A DNA stretch of 64,000 bases from contig CP136066.1 in assembly GCA_032622095.1 (NCBI GenBank), positions 174,593,164 through 174,657,163 of the forward strand. Direction: 5' to 3'. Shown here piece after piece: positions 46,218 through 58,200 of this stretch (positions are counted from its first letter, which is position 1; each line of letters opens with the position of its first letter). Both the position numbers and the translations under genes were made by a program. Origin of the DNA: Siphonodentalium dalli. Taxonomy: Eukaryota > Mollusca > Scaphopoda > Gadilida > Siphonodentaliidae. The notes under the pieces were generated by a model, which saw only the letters and a program-made list of their open reading frames with translations, was not told the origin of the DNA and did not search any database.

Positions 46218-47009
46218 ATGGAGAAAGGTGGCGCGGATTTATATCAGGGGGATTCTCATGCAGATTTGTATGCACAGCATCGCCCCCGATATCCCAAAGA
46301 ACTTATCGAGAAAATTGTTTCGTTTTGTAGGCTTTCAAACCCGGATTTCGACTTCGGAGTTGCGTTAGATATTGGATGTGGAAGCGGACAAAGTACTGAG
46401 CAATGGATCGAATCATTCAGATCGGTGATTGGCGTAGACACAAGCGCAGCCCAAATCGAGCAAGCGAAGAAAAAAGTGAGAAATGCTAGCTTCTTTCATG
46501 TGAACGGCAGAGACTTATCGAAATTCGACAACGAGAGTGTGGATTTAATAACGGCTGGCCAATCCGTTCATTGGTTTCCATTCGAAACGATGTGGAATGA
46601 AATTGAACGAGTTCTGAAGCCGAAGGGCATTGTTGCATTCTATGGATATGACGCGTGTGATCTCGACACAGAGGAAGCGACGCTGGCTTTTGTGACATAT
46701 CGAAACACCATCCTAGATGGTTTCTGTAGTCGGAATATTAACCTCGTTAGCAGACATTATAAAGACATCCCACCTTTATTTGGTGAATGGGTAAGAGGCG
46801 ACACACTTCATGTGAGGGAAGAACAGACGGTGAAGAGTTTTGTTGGATATTGCGAGTCGATGTCATCATGGCAAGTTATTTGTAGAAATAACCCAGAATG
46901 CCAACATCTAGAGATACTTGAACAGAAACTCATTAAACTGTATGGCGGGCATGAGCAAATTTTTCGTCCAGAATGGCCATTATTTTTAATCATGAGCGGC
47001 AAACCTTAA
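46218..47009 (+). CDS. Class I SAM-dependent methyltransferase, single exon, 263 aa
   Basis: An uninterrupted frame encodes a Rossmann-fold methyltransferase. Motif I, VALDIGCGSGQSTE, is at residues 48-61 and binds S-adenosylmethionine; IGVDTS (71-76) supplies the acidic residue after strand 2; VDLITAGQSVHWF (108-120) and RVLKPKGIVAFYGY (131-144) are motifs 4 and 5. The N-terminal YAQHRPRYPKELI is typical of the small family that includes yeast trans-aconitate methyltransferase TMT1 and many eukaryotic proteins annotated as putative methyltransferases like Dictyostelium DDB_G0268948. Length is normal for that family. It is probably cytosolic with a small-molecule substrate, but the substrate cannot be read from sequence. 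The lack of introns beside four-exon neighbours could reflect retroposition or old transfer. No TATA box or clear poly(A) signal was found. Confidence 0.92.
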   Translation: MEKGGADLYQGDSHADLYAQHRPRYPKELIEKIVSFCRLSNPDFDFGVALDIGCGSGQSTEQWIESFRSVIGVDTSAAQIEQAKKKVRNASFFHVNGRDLSKFDNESVDLITAGQSVHWFPFETMWNEIERVLKPKGIVAFYGYDACDLDTEEATLAFVTYRNTILDGFCSRNINLVSRHYKDIPPLFGEWVRGDTLHVREEQTVKSFVGYCESMSSWQVICRNNPECQHLEILEQKLIKLYGGHEQIFRPEWPLFLIMSGKP

Positions 47010-49267
47010 AAAATGCATCAGATCCTACAACTAACATAATCTGAATGAACATATATGCCAACGTATACCTGATTAATTATATTCAGAATTTCAAAAATGA
47101 TTTCACCATATTTACACCGATAATATCTTTAACTAATAGTTATGGGAATACTGAGCTGATTCTGTCACACAATATCAAGTTGCTTAACAGTCTCCGCTGA
47201 CGGTATAATGTCAGGAATTTGTTTTATGTATACTCATTACGCATTCTCTTTGTACCACCTGATGTGGTGGCTGAAAGAATGAATAAACTGTTGTTACGCC
47301 ATGCACTCAACTTTCAATTATTGGAAAGGAACTGTAGTTGCAATTAAGATATTATTTCACCATATTTATATCGAGATTATCTTTGATAATATAGTATGGA
47401 CGTGGCTGGAGACGAGGGGTGTCCATCTTCAATTTTCCAATTGCACCCCTTCTTGAAACAGACCAAACTCCTATGTTCGCGATATACCATTTGCACCCCA
47501 ACTTTCCAAGTTTTATAGGTTAAAAAATACAGGTAAGTGGTTGCCTGACAAGGTGACACATCTGCTCGGGTCATCGGAAATCACACCTAGTCCTCCGGAA
47601 TGACAATAAAAAATCAGAATGGAGCACTGGCTGACGGACCATATGGCCTTTCCGTTTGTCAACATAAGTGTAGTGAAAGAAATAATGGCTTACAACTTAT
47701 CCGTCATATAATTTTCCCACATAATAAAGGTGGTACATAAATGTATGGATGTCAAAAGAAAGGGGAGGATGTCTGCTAGGCATATAAAAGAAGATTCGAG
47801 GTTATATATGATGATGACCAAGGTCCCAATTTCTTGCAGACAAATTGTTCCTTGTTCCGATGATATGAATTTTGAGGTGGAAGCTGAATCCTGGAGCGGT
47901 TTAATGGAATTTTGAAAATAGTTATAGAACGTACCCCACTAAAACAAGATTTTATTTGCAGCCAAAAGTAGAATTTAGACATTTTTTGAAATGACTCCCA
48001 AATGAGTTAAAAAGATGCCAACATTTTATGATAAGATCATCACCAGTTGCAGATTGCTGACTATATGCCATGCTAAACGCATGTCACATAACGTTTCGAC
48101 TTGAAATGTCTAATTGCACCCACAGAGCGAACTCATATGTTCGCGAAATACCATTTGCACCGCAACTGTCCATCTGGTACCTCAATTTCCTCAAACTGTC
48201 AAACTGGTACCTCAAACTTTCCAACTGTTGGAAATTTCCACCCTGATACCCCCTAAGTTTGGAAAATTACCAACTGATAACCATCAGACCAAAATGTTGA
48301 CAAAAAGTATAACAATATGCTACTGTTGGTCTAAAACAACCAATTCCACTAAATACTCGTTGGAAAATCAAACAATCAGAACAATTGCAACTTATAAGTT
48401 GTGTAAAAAGTTCCAACTATTGTTATGTCAGGCATGATATTTCCAACCCCACCCCCTGTCTCTGCATAATAGTTATTGGAATGATTTTTTCGCCCAACTT
48501 TTAACGATGTGGACATTAAAACATCGATTGCTTTTCCGAAATAATTTTACCATATTCACATCGAGAACATTTTAACCTAATAGTTATGGAAATACTGATT
48601 CTGCCGCTCAACTTTCAATGATGTGGACATGAACGGCGGATACAAGGTGGTGATAGGGCGAAATCCGGACCGTTCTCGAAGATAGCCATGTTCACCCCCG
48701 CTGCATGGGTGACCCCACCAGTGTTGGGGCCAGTGTGGCATGTCTCTGGAAAGTATTTGGGGCGGGCCACCCACCCACCCATGGGTTAAACTTTGTCGAA
48801 AGATGCATTCTTTTGAATAAGGTACCGAAAATTAGTTAAACATTTGACCGTCGTTCTATACAGGATCGAGACATTCGATCACCATGCATCAGGGTAACGC
48901 CGCGATTACACAGGAGACGCACGGGAAAATCACTAACAGCGTGAAAGTCATATTTGTAATTAATGTGGTGAAAGTATGGTAAATGTTCATGGTAAACTAG
49001 ACATATATCCAGGTTTAGTTGATCAAGAAAGTTACTGAGGTCGCACGCAGATGAAAGGGTACCGGTCACGTTCCATGACTGTGTATATAGATATATAGAT
49101 ATACATATCCATATAGACTAATTGATATATAGAGAATTAATCGTATCAAAACATCTTGCACAATGGAAACAAACACAGGAAACACGTACATCCTGTTTCG
49201 ATAAGTATACTCCATTGAAACTTTAAAGAACAGTTTGATAACGACCATGCAGGTAACTATAACTAAC
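47010..49267. other. Non-coding stretch of repeat fragments
   Basis: The phrase TTTCACCATATTTA..TCGA followed by AATAGTTATGG and ATACTGA recurs near 47090, 47350 and 48540, showing an internally repeated segment. The 48110-48450 repeat lies within. No gene seen. Confidence 0.5.
48110..48450 (+). repeat. Dispersed repeat, copy 2 of a pair with 7950-8270
   Basis: Carries ACTGGTACCTCAA, TTGGAAATTTCCA and ATGCTACTGTTGGTCTAAAA in the same order as the copy at 7950-8270. Short TTGGAA/TTCCAA palindromes are frequent. Confidence 0.6.
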
Positions 49268-49371
49268 CAGTAACGTGACGACATGTAGTGAGATTATCGC
49301 CCCCATCTTCGGTCAAACTGCTCAATTGGAAATTTCAGACCGAAAATAGGCATAATTTTCTCATAGTTTAA

Positions 49372-49782
49372 ATATGCACTTTCCGATTTGACACCATAAA
49401 ACCACACGTCGTCTATACCAGAATATAATTATATCTGACCCATGAGGTCATTGATACGACGTTTTGATTGCCAGATATCGACTTTGAAATGTTTTAACAC
49501 GTTATGATTTTTTGTCAGCCTATTCCAATGATCACCTCTTATAAAGAGCGTTAATGCTTATGTTGCCGCCCCCAAAAGCGGTGGATAATAAAGAGCGTTA
49601 TCTGTTCTGAGCTTTTGTGATAGTATTCGGCGTATTGCTTACGGATGATTTTTAAGGATTTTCGCGATGCAGATGTGAGACAAATGATGAGCGCAAGTAT
49701 TTTTCATTCGCTTGCTAAGCAAAAAATGAATTAGGAAATTCTGAATTATTAATCGGACAGTCATAAATCGGACAGATCATCT
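49372..49782. mobile_element. TTAA-flanked MITE family III, unit E copy
   Basis: Left end ATATGCACTTTCCGATTTGA after TTAA, right end GACAGATCATCT before TTAA. Equivalent in position to the copies in units A-D. Confidence 0.65.
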
Positions 49783-50216
49783 TTAATTCTCCAACCAACA
49801 AAAAATGGATGCTTTGACCAAGAGCAGGATATTGCCCAATTTTCACTTGAATGGCCATCATGATGTCAGAAAAATCTGACCATGCACAAGGCGGCGTTAT
49901 GTGGATATCCCACCCCGACAGTTGTAGTTTGAGGGATTATCTGGAAAATTCAATCTCAAATGGGTTGAAACTATATTTTCTCAGAGTTTAGGAGTTTTAT
50001 TCCTCTAAGAACCGCCCCCAGTGGTTATAACGCCACTATCGTGTAAACTTTTCAGTGCAGGATTCAAACGAAAGACTAGTACATGCACTGTGTATGCCCC
50101 AATTGATATCCATTCGCAATGCAAGAGGAATAACTCCAGTATACACGCGATATTTGAGGTTTATCACAAGTTTGATATGAATGCACCGTCAGCGCCGACC
50201 TGTATGGCATTCATAC

Positions 50217-51405
50217 TAAACAATAAACCATAGTCAGAAATGGTAACCCCCCCCCCCCAAGATCATAATATTAGCCATAAATAAAAATTATAAATATAAA
50301 ATATATTGGTTACATGAGAATTCCGTTAAAAACAACTAATCCTTCAAATTATTACAAAAAATTACGGCTTAATACAGGGGGGGGGGGGGGTGAAAAAAAA
50401 AATTTGCCGGGGTGGGTGGGTGGTCAAAGCCACAAACAAGCAATTTTTTCCGCAACTAAAAAAAAAAATTCCTGCTTGTTTTTTAGTGTTTTGGCAATGA
50501 GTTGGGCTTCAAACCCACTTTGAATGAGAGAAATAATGTAATTCTAACTGTAAACTGACTGCAGGCAGTTATCGTGTTGTATTTTGTTGCAAATTTTGAA
50601 ATCCAAGATGGCCGCTGGCAGCCATGTTTTTTTGGCCGTATGACCTCAAAATGACTCATTCCTATTTAAATGTCCATGTTAACATCCATGATAAATAGTA
50701 TGCACAGAAATTCATATACAGCTGTTTACAGTGAATTTCCCCCCGCAAATCTCTGTTTTAGTGTTAAAGGGGGGGGGGGGGTGGGTGTCAAAAAATGGTC
50801 GGAAAAACTGCCGAAAACGGAAAAGAATTTGGCGGTGGGGGTGGGTGGGTACAAAAAATGATCGAAAGGGAAAAAATGCCATACGTGCCTGAATTTTTTT
50901 TCCGACCCCCCCCCTGCTTAATACTGCAGGTTTTTCATTCACCAAACCAGAAAGATTCTAAATGCGGATCAAAAATTGTGTTCCCGCCATAAAATTTTCA
51001 AGTGTGCATGGCCCAGCCATTGTTCATACCAAAACAATGAACGCAATTAACGCGGTCATAATAGTTACATACTGAAACTATAAGACATCCAGCGAATACA
51101 CACTCCATGAAAACCCGAAATGTGTTGTCCTGCGAGATATCCCATCGCTATAGCTCAATTTGACACGGCCAGATTAGCCTTTCTACAATATCCTAAAACA
51201 ATAAAGCTTCTCAAATCATCGGCATAGTCAATAGAACTTTCACGAACTTGGACATTCCAACTATAGCTTTTACATGACTCGGGCGCAGTACAACTTTAAC
51301 GCGTACCAAAATAACCTGAAAAACCAAATATCTATTTATAAAATCCCCCATAGGACCACAGATTTCTAAATTTGTATAACAGTATACACCGGTGGCGTTA
51401 ATAAC
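50217..51405. other. Insertion in unit E, rich in G tracts
   Basis: Absent at the equivalent point of unit A, where GGCATTCATACTAA continues into GGGTGGCAGACCTG. Contains C12 (50247-50258), G14 (50377-50390) and G13 (50769-50781) tracts with GGTGGGTGGG surroundings, and an AAATCCAAGATGGCCGCTGG block (about 50601) related to 60250-61540. No gene. Confidence 0.6.
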
Positions 51406-51850
51406 GGGGTGGCAGATCTGCCCACATCATGGGGTTGCTATAACTCTTTACTATTACTTTCCCCATTAGGGGACATACTGCCCTCCTGATTGGGGCAATT
51501 AACTTACCCCCCAAAAAAGAGGAAGATAATTGCCAATATTTTGTGGCAGTGTTGCCACTTCTTGGGGGCAATTTTACGCTTAGGGGGTATATAATGTTCC
51601 AAGCTATGGGGAAAACCTACACATGAGATTATGCATGGTGCCTTGGTGATATATTTAATTCACATTAATATGTGTGCGACCAAAAATCGCCACAGCGTAC
51701 ATGACAACCGCGGTTTACGAGATAAGATTGAACAAATCAGAAATGAAGAAATATGCATACTCAATGTCAATGTCGTGTTTCTATGGATACGATATATCAG
51801 ATGGACAGATACTCACAACAAATTCACAGTTAACCGCGGTAGCGGGGTAA

Positions 51851-52228
51851 TGTCGTAAGAGCTATACTCGTCCTTGACCTCGATAAATGGTATAGTCGTA
51901 GGGCGCGCATCTATAATCTCAAATCGACTCCATTCCACCCGCACGTTCAATTTGACTTATATATCAAGATGTTCCACCCACTTTGGTGTTCTAGAAACCA
52001 CCCGAAAATGACCCGTTAAAGTGATAGTACTGTTATTTCTATATGAAATTATTCTCGCCCAGAATAATCGGATTGCCATGGTGGCGCGCGCACCAGCAAA
52101 CCCAGGCTTTCATCGTAAATCGGTGTTTAGATATTGCAAGCATTGGTCGAAGGGTCAAGGGTCAGAAAGACCAGAATACATCATCGATCTAAAAATAATG
52201 CTGACGGACACGCATTAATAATATAAAA
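51851..52228. other. Non-coding stretch before the cysteine-rich frame
   Basis: No supported feature. It could hold a 5' flank of the frame that starts at 52229, but no convincing promoter is seen. Confidence 0.4.
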
Positions 52229-52563
52229 ATGGCGGAATGTTTAAAAAATAGATTTGGAAGCGATCCGGGGGCTGTTAATTGTTCATGCGGGAATCTATGC
52301 GCGTGGAGGAAGTCGGCCACGTCTCGTTCGTTGCGGACATCGTGTCCCTGTTTGGATGCGGGAACATTTTGCAGCAGAGGCTGCAAATGTGGAACAAGCA
52401 AAATGAGCTGTCACTGAGTGTCAGAACCAGCCCAGGAAAATGAAGATTGGCAAGAACTTGAAGAAGAAAAGGTCGATTTTGTCGGCAGAACTTGGGTTGT
52501 CAAGTAGCGAAGACGATGCCGATGGTGAAAATGTCGAAGATGTCGTCGTGAAAAAAAAAAGAG
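52229..52563 (+). pseudogene. Cysteine-rich exon, possibly frameshifted
   Basis: MAECLKNRFGSDPGAVNCSC opens a 62-codon frame with ten cysteines. The second half has the spacing CPC-x6-C-x3-CKC-x6-C (residues 39-61), like short metal-binding CXC-type modules in uncharacterised animal proteins. The frame stops at 52415-52417. One base further on, the +1 frame continues openly from 52413 with TECQNQ, a basic stretch (KMKIGKNLKKKRS) and an acidic one (SSSEDDADGENVED), ending at a possible splice donor GAG-GTAAAA (52563/52564). This suggests one exon with a one-base frameshift, or a sequence error. No downstream exon was identified. Function unknown; zinc binding is inference. Confidence 0.4.
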
Positions 52564-53049
52564 GTAAAAAATTGTATCACTCTTCGCTATAAAATTGAAA
52601 ATGATATCCACACAAATTCCAACAGGCAATATTAAAAAAAATAATTTAGGCCTTACTCTTGTCGTCTTGAAGTTGAAGGTCTCGTTATTCACCATTCAAA
52701 TAGTACTAGCAGTATATGTAGCATGTGCAGTGTTGCTGTTAGTACTAGTAGGCCTACCAAAAATAATAATAATACTGTAATATTTTTCATGACCATGATT
52801 GTGGAAATTTTTCCCAGATTGAATCAATTACAGGCCCAAATAATAGTACTAGTAGGGGTGGATTTTTTTTTCCCACATGAGTTTCCAAAAGTTATTCTCA
52901 GATGGGCTAGTTACTATCAACGGAAAATCAAATATATAAGTTCTCTAATTGATTAACAGTATTTTATCTGCACAATACATGTAACTTTTTGTAAGTCCAT
53001 AATTTTGAGGCGAAGTTGATCGGAAGTGGGCAACTATGGGAGGCCATTT
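52564..53049. other. Non-coding stretch
   Basis: Possible intron of the preceding frame, with TAGTACTAGTAG repeats near 52735-52755 and 52845-52855. No exon found. Confidence 0.4.
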
Positions 53050-53220
53050 TCACATTTATTATTTATTTGCGCTTAAGCGCAAATCATTTGCGCTTAAAAG
53101 CATAAAACAATTTGCCCTTAAGCACAAATCATTTGCACTAAAGCGCAAATATGTGTCTATCAATTTATTTGCTCTTAAAGCGCAAATCATTCAAGTTTGC
53201 AGTTAAGCGCAAATACCTAG
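53050..53220. repeat. Cluster of TTTGCGCTTAAGCGCAAA-like palindromes
   Basis: Within 170 bases the motif GCGCTTAAGCGCAAAT and variants (GCACTAAAGCGCAAAT, GCTCTTAAAGCGCAAAT, GCAGTTAAGCGCAAAT) occur about seven times. Related clusters lie near 54280-54420, 54535-54580, 55130-55260 and 62930-63160. Confidence 0.8.
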
Positions 53221-53224
53221 CACT

Positions 53225-55250
53225 CCCTTACTTCCCTCTGATTGTGAATGATTGAGTCCATCTCATAGTAAATTATGATGGGCCCATAGTAATAGCCCCA
53301 TACAGACTCGAAGTTGAAGAAAAAACATATATCCATGTCAGCATCTCTGTCCCTGGTGTCCCAGGAATTGGTGTCTCACTCCCAGAGCTCTAGTATATTT
53401 TATTAAAGGGATATCTCCTGCACAGATATATACCATTTCCATGGCCATAAAAAGGGAATTAAGGGTTACTACTATCTAACTTACCCATAAATTATTGGCA
53501 TGACCTGGTGTATCAACTAGCAACACAAGAGGAGCATTTGGGCTAATTTAACCTGTTTTAATTAGCCTGAGTACTCAACAGTCAACTGTGAGTGTGTGTT
53601 CAACAAGGATAATCCCTAATTACATATTATCAGCATCCATCTATCCAATGAATTTATGTCTCCGTCCCGGAACTCTAGTAATTTTTTGTATGATGTTTTT
53701 TAATGTATTATTGCACAGATTTGGGCCCTTACTATGGTCATATACTATAGCATGCATGTGGTGTCACTGCATGAGGGCTTGCTTACCTCATATGGTTTAC
53801 TTATTGACTTAAATCAGAGGAAATAACCCTATTTTCATATTATCAGCATCCCTGTCAAAAAAGATTGGTGTCTCATTCCTGGAGCTTTGGTGTCTCAGTC
53901 CTCGAGCTCTAGTTCTTTTTATTGCACAAATCTATAGTATTGCCATGGTCATATAGTTCCACCGAGGGCTTGCTTCCCTCATATAGTGTGCCTGTATACT
54001 CGAAAATTGAGGAAAATCAAAGTCGCCCCGACTAATACAGAATAACTAATATATACTGAAGATATTATAATGCTATCACGAGTCGCTCCAACTAAAACAG
54101 AAGGTGATACTATTGCGAGTCAGCCATTTTGATAAAGAAGTTGGGATAGCTCCCTACCCAATGTACCCATCCAAACCAATGAAACCAAGAGGTGATATGT
54201 CAATAGGAGTTAATGCTAAGTTATGGAGAAACCTATTTATTCACCAGGGGTGTTTAGTTACCTATAACCATGAATTGCGCATAAGCGCAATGATTGCACT
54301 GAAGCGTAATTATTTGCGCTTAAGCGCAATTAATTGCACTTAAGCACAATTGATTATGCTCAAGTGTTAAGTGCAATTGATTGTGCTTAAGCACAATTAA
54401 TTATTAAATGTGAATTTGGCCTCCCATACACTTAAGCATAAATCAAATTCCAGATCTCAAAACTCCCCTGGGGCTGAAATGATGGGCGGGGGGGGGGGGG
54501 GGGTGGGGCTTTCATATTTATTATTTATTTGCAAATATTTGCACTTAAGCATAAATCATTTGCACTCAAGTACAAATATGCGTCTAACAATTAAATACCA
54601 AACTTGCTCTCCCTTACTTCCCTCTGATTGTGACTGATTTGAGTCAATCTCATAGTATGTTATCATGGGCCCAAAGTAGTAGCCCCACACAGACTCAATA
54701 GTTAAAGAAAATTTCTGTCCCTGGTGTCCTAATAAGTGCCTCACTCCCAGAGCTGTAGTATATTTTATTAAAGGGACATCTCCTGCACAGATATATACCA
54801 TTTCCATGGCCGTAAATAGGCAATTAGGGGTTACTGTGGGTTTGCTTCCCTAATATATGGTGTACTTAATTGACTTGAAATAGGGGGAAAACCCCTATTT
54901 TCATAATATCAGCATCCCTGTCCCCAAGAATTTGTGTCTCCATCCCTGAGATATAGTATTTTTATAAAAGAGACATATCCTGCACAGATCTATACCATTC
55001 CCATGGTCATAAAACATCTTGGGGTTACTGGGGGATTGTTTCCATCATATGGTGGGTCTATATAAACTTTATTGATGTGTTTAGGCCTGTGCCATTTGAA
55101 ATTAATTCATGGGGGAATCAATGTTAAAATTGAGCTTAAGCGTAAATAAATAATAAATGTGAAAATGCTTGAGGAATGAGGGTAAATAAAATATGCTTAA
55201 GTGTAGATCAATTATACCTAAATGTAAATTAGTTATGCTTATACATAAAT
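53225..55250 (+). repeat. Degenerate direct duplication, offset about 1.38 kb
   Basis: CCTTACTTCCCTCTGATTGTG and the following about 230 bases, through CTCCTGCACAGATATATACC and CCATTTCCATGGCC, occur at 53226-53465 and again at 54609-54815. Shorter partial copies (CAGCATCCCTGTC followed by TGTCTC and CAGATCTATACC) occur near 53850 and 54910. The palindrome clusters belong to the same repeated block. No coding frame. Confidence 0.7.
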
Positions 55251-58200
55251 AATTACACTCCCATAGAGATCCCCTCATGCTGAAATTTGTGCAACCACAT
55301 ATATTGTCTGCATACCAGTAGAATCTTTCAATGGCAGATATTATATACCGGGGGGGGGGGGGGCCTTAGTGCAGCGGAGATGACATTAATCTATGTCTTT
55401 TTGCATATGGGACGGTGGGGTGAAAAAATTCCTTCACCACACTATTACAAAAGAACCTTCCAGAAATGTAAAACTTAAATAAATAAACTTGTCTTGATGT
55501 CGCTAATGCATAGATCATTGTGTGAATGGAAAATGAGCGAGCAACTGACATTAAATGTCACTATCAACGGATAGAAAGTATCTGACTATCAATGGGTAAA
55601 AAATATCTGTCATCAGTGCATCAAGCCAATCAGTGAATTATTTGCTTCTCTATCAACTAAGATGATCTCTGGCAAGACCTAAAGTATCCAAGTCTGATAG
55701 AGTGATGTGACTATGTTTATTTCCATCAAAACAGTTTCTGAAACAGGTTAAACTGTTATCTGAACTAAATGAGATAGATCATTCCCAGTCATATGAGTAA
55801 TATCAGTACAGCTTTATTCAGTTTTGAACAATATTTAGTGAAATTTGGTAGGTGGGTGTAAACAAATTGGGAGTAAAAAACATATTGGTTTTGCAGGTTT
55901 GGTGGTGATTGGTCCCCGAAAATGCCAGATGCAAAAAAAAATTCATTCCTTCCTGCAAATTTTTGACTACCCCCATCCCCCTGCTCCACCTACAATATTG
56001 GCATCAGCCTATACCATTATACCTGAGGTAACATAGCCGAAGAACCCAATCATGCTTCAGGATAAGCTAATTTATTGTGCTGCATAAATCATATATGCTA
56101 AGCATAGTCAGTTAATAAATGTTAACACATCCTCCAATAAAGGGGTTTCAGTTTTTAATTTTCCAACAATTGGAAAGATATATAGGTACCAGTTGAAAAA
56201 AAATTCCAGAGTATATGCAAAGTTAATGCACATTTACTGATATAAGCTAATTATGATAAAACAATTCAATTAAGCTTTAAGCATAAATATATTGCTCTGA
56301 AGTATCATTGTATTTATGGTAAAATCATAATTCAGTTACCCTTAAGTTGGCCTTAACCACCATTGTTTGTTTTACCTCTCTCACCTTGGATAAAATGGTA
56401 TGACATAAATGGTATCAGTGTGTGGAGCCTTCCCCTATTAGTTGACTCAAAGACTGAGATACTACTATGTCAAAGGTTTCAACTTGAGCGGAATTCTGAA
56501 AGAGCACATCTGAACTATGTGTGAGTGAATTGTGCTTCAGTCTAATTCATGAGAATGGATTACTCTTATTAAGCGAACCATTATTTCGCTTAAGACAGCC
56601 AAGGGTATAATAAGTGACGGCATTGCCCACACTAGATACCATTTATGTCATACCATTTTATCAGCTAATACTGGTAAATGTGAATTCGGGTCCCACATAC
56701 TCTAGGAATACACACACCGCTGCACACTGTGGGTCAAATATAGACAAATTTTGACAAAAATCAGCTCGAATAAGGTTGAAAACAGACATTTCTCTAATAT
56801 CAGTCATGTGACAAATGTTCAGGTTGCTACATGTACCAATTATTATTGTTGCAACACATGCCGAAATAAATTTATGAACTAAAAAGATCTTAAATCAGTT
56901 TGAAAATAAGCATAAGTCTAGTAGATCTGAAATGGCTGAAACCCAAACATGGCTGATGAATCTTAAATACATGAAAATATTTAGGGTTATGTTAATTAGC
57001 CTTGATAATAGTGCAAGGTTACCTCTAAAGTGCACATAATTTATCTGATCATTGTGCGAGTATAAACAAAAGTTTAACTTTTTTCAACATATAATGAATT
57101 TCCCTTTCAAAATATAGTCCATATATCAATGTATATGGATTTCTATGTGTTTTTTCCCTTTCAAATTTCATGTGAACTCTATTATTCTGATTTATATGCA
57201 ACTGCATGGATGCACTGGAAGCCCTTGTGGCAGATATTTTTGTATCTGTATTTCTGGCATGGGGGATGTCCTAGGCATTGATTGAACCATAATTTGTATG
57301 AATAAATGGTTGCTATGGCTCCCTAATGTTCTCGTCTTGTGGGTAGAGTTTGAAAAATCTTCAAAAATGAGGTCCTGTCCCATCATGTATGGTCATGGAA
57401 TGGTGCACTGGACCTAAATCATGAATATGTTAGATTAACACAACTGATAGTTGTTTTAAATACTACTTCCTGGTCACAAATGCTTGAAACATATGTTTTG
57501 TGCCCATGCTTTAAACCAGCAAGGACCATGACTGGTAAATATAATGTTTAATTAGGTGAATAGCTATTGGACTCACAGAGAGTGATAATTTGATGGATTT
57601 CACAAGTCGCAGTATCAGCATAATAAGTTGTGAACTTGTGAGGCAGATGTTGGGTTAAATTAGCCAAGTTATACAGTAAGGCCCTAAGTAATCGACCTCT
57701 TAACCAAAGCAGAAGTATGGGTAACATTTCAGGATTTAGTCATGTGGCTTGTTGCCATTCATCAGAAAGCTCTCCCCGAGATTCACTACCTTTATACATT
57801 TCTATTTTCAGACTATATTAATGATGGAGAACGAGAGATGTGATTAACTCATCAGGACAAATCATTAGAATGTAATAATGTGAGTACCATAATGATAAGC
57901 ATAAATGATTATTGTATTTTGCATGCAGATCTTTAGTAACATCAACAATCAGCACTGACTGGTACAATGTACATGTAGCTGTATATGTAGCCATAAATCA
58001 ATGACTTTTGGGATAAAAACATATTTCTATATAATCTACTTTTGTTGATATATTAAAGAGATTAAACTACTAACTTAAATACCAATATTAGTGATAATGA
58101 CTTTTTTTGGTGAAAAAATTTGACTTTTTTATATTAATCCCAGAGACTACAATTATCTGCTGAAGTAAATATATATGATGTGGTATATAGACTGTTTTTA

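Larger units (their letters stand above)
49268..51850 (+). repeat. Fifth homeobox-unit fragment (unit E) lacking the gene
   Basis: From AACGTGACGACATGTAGTGAG (about 49272) this region follows the upstream half of the array units, including the TTAA family III element, the AACTCCAGTATACACGCGAT block, the GGGGGCAATTTTAC block and the AATGTCGTGTTTCTATGGAT block near 51770. Homology stops after ACAGTTAACC (about 51836), before the promoter and all exons. It carries an unrelated insertion at about 50217-51405. It shows that the array once extended, or was copied, beyond the methyltransferase. Confidence 0.85.
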
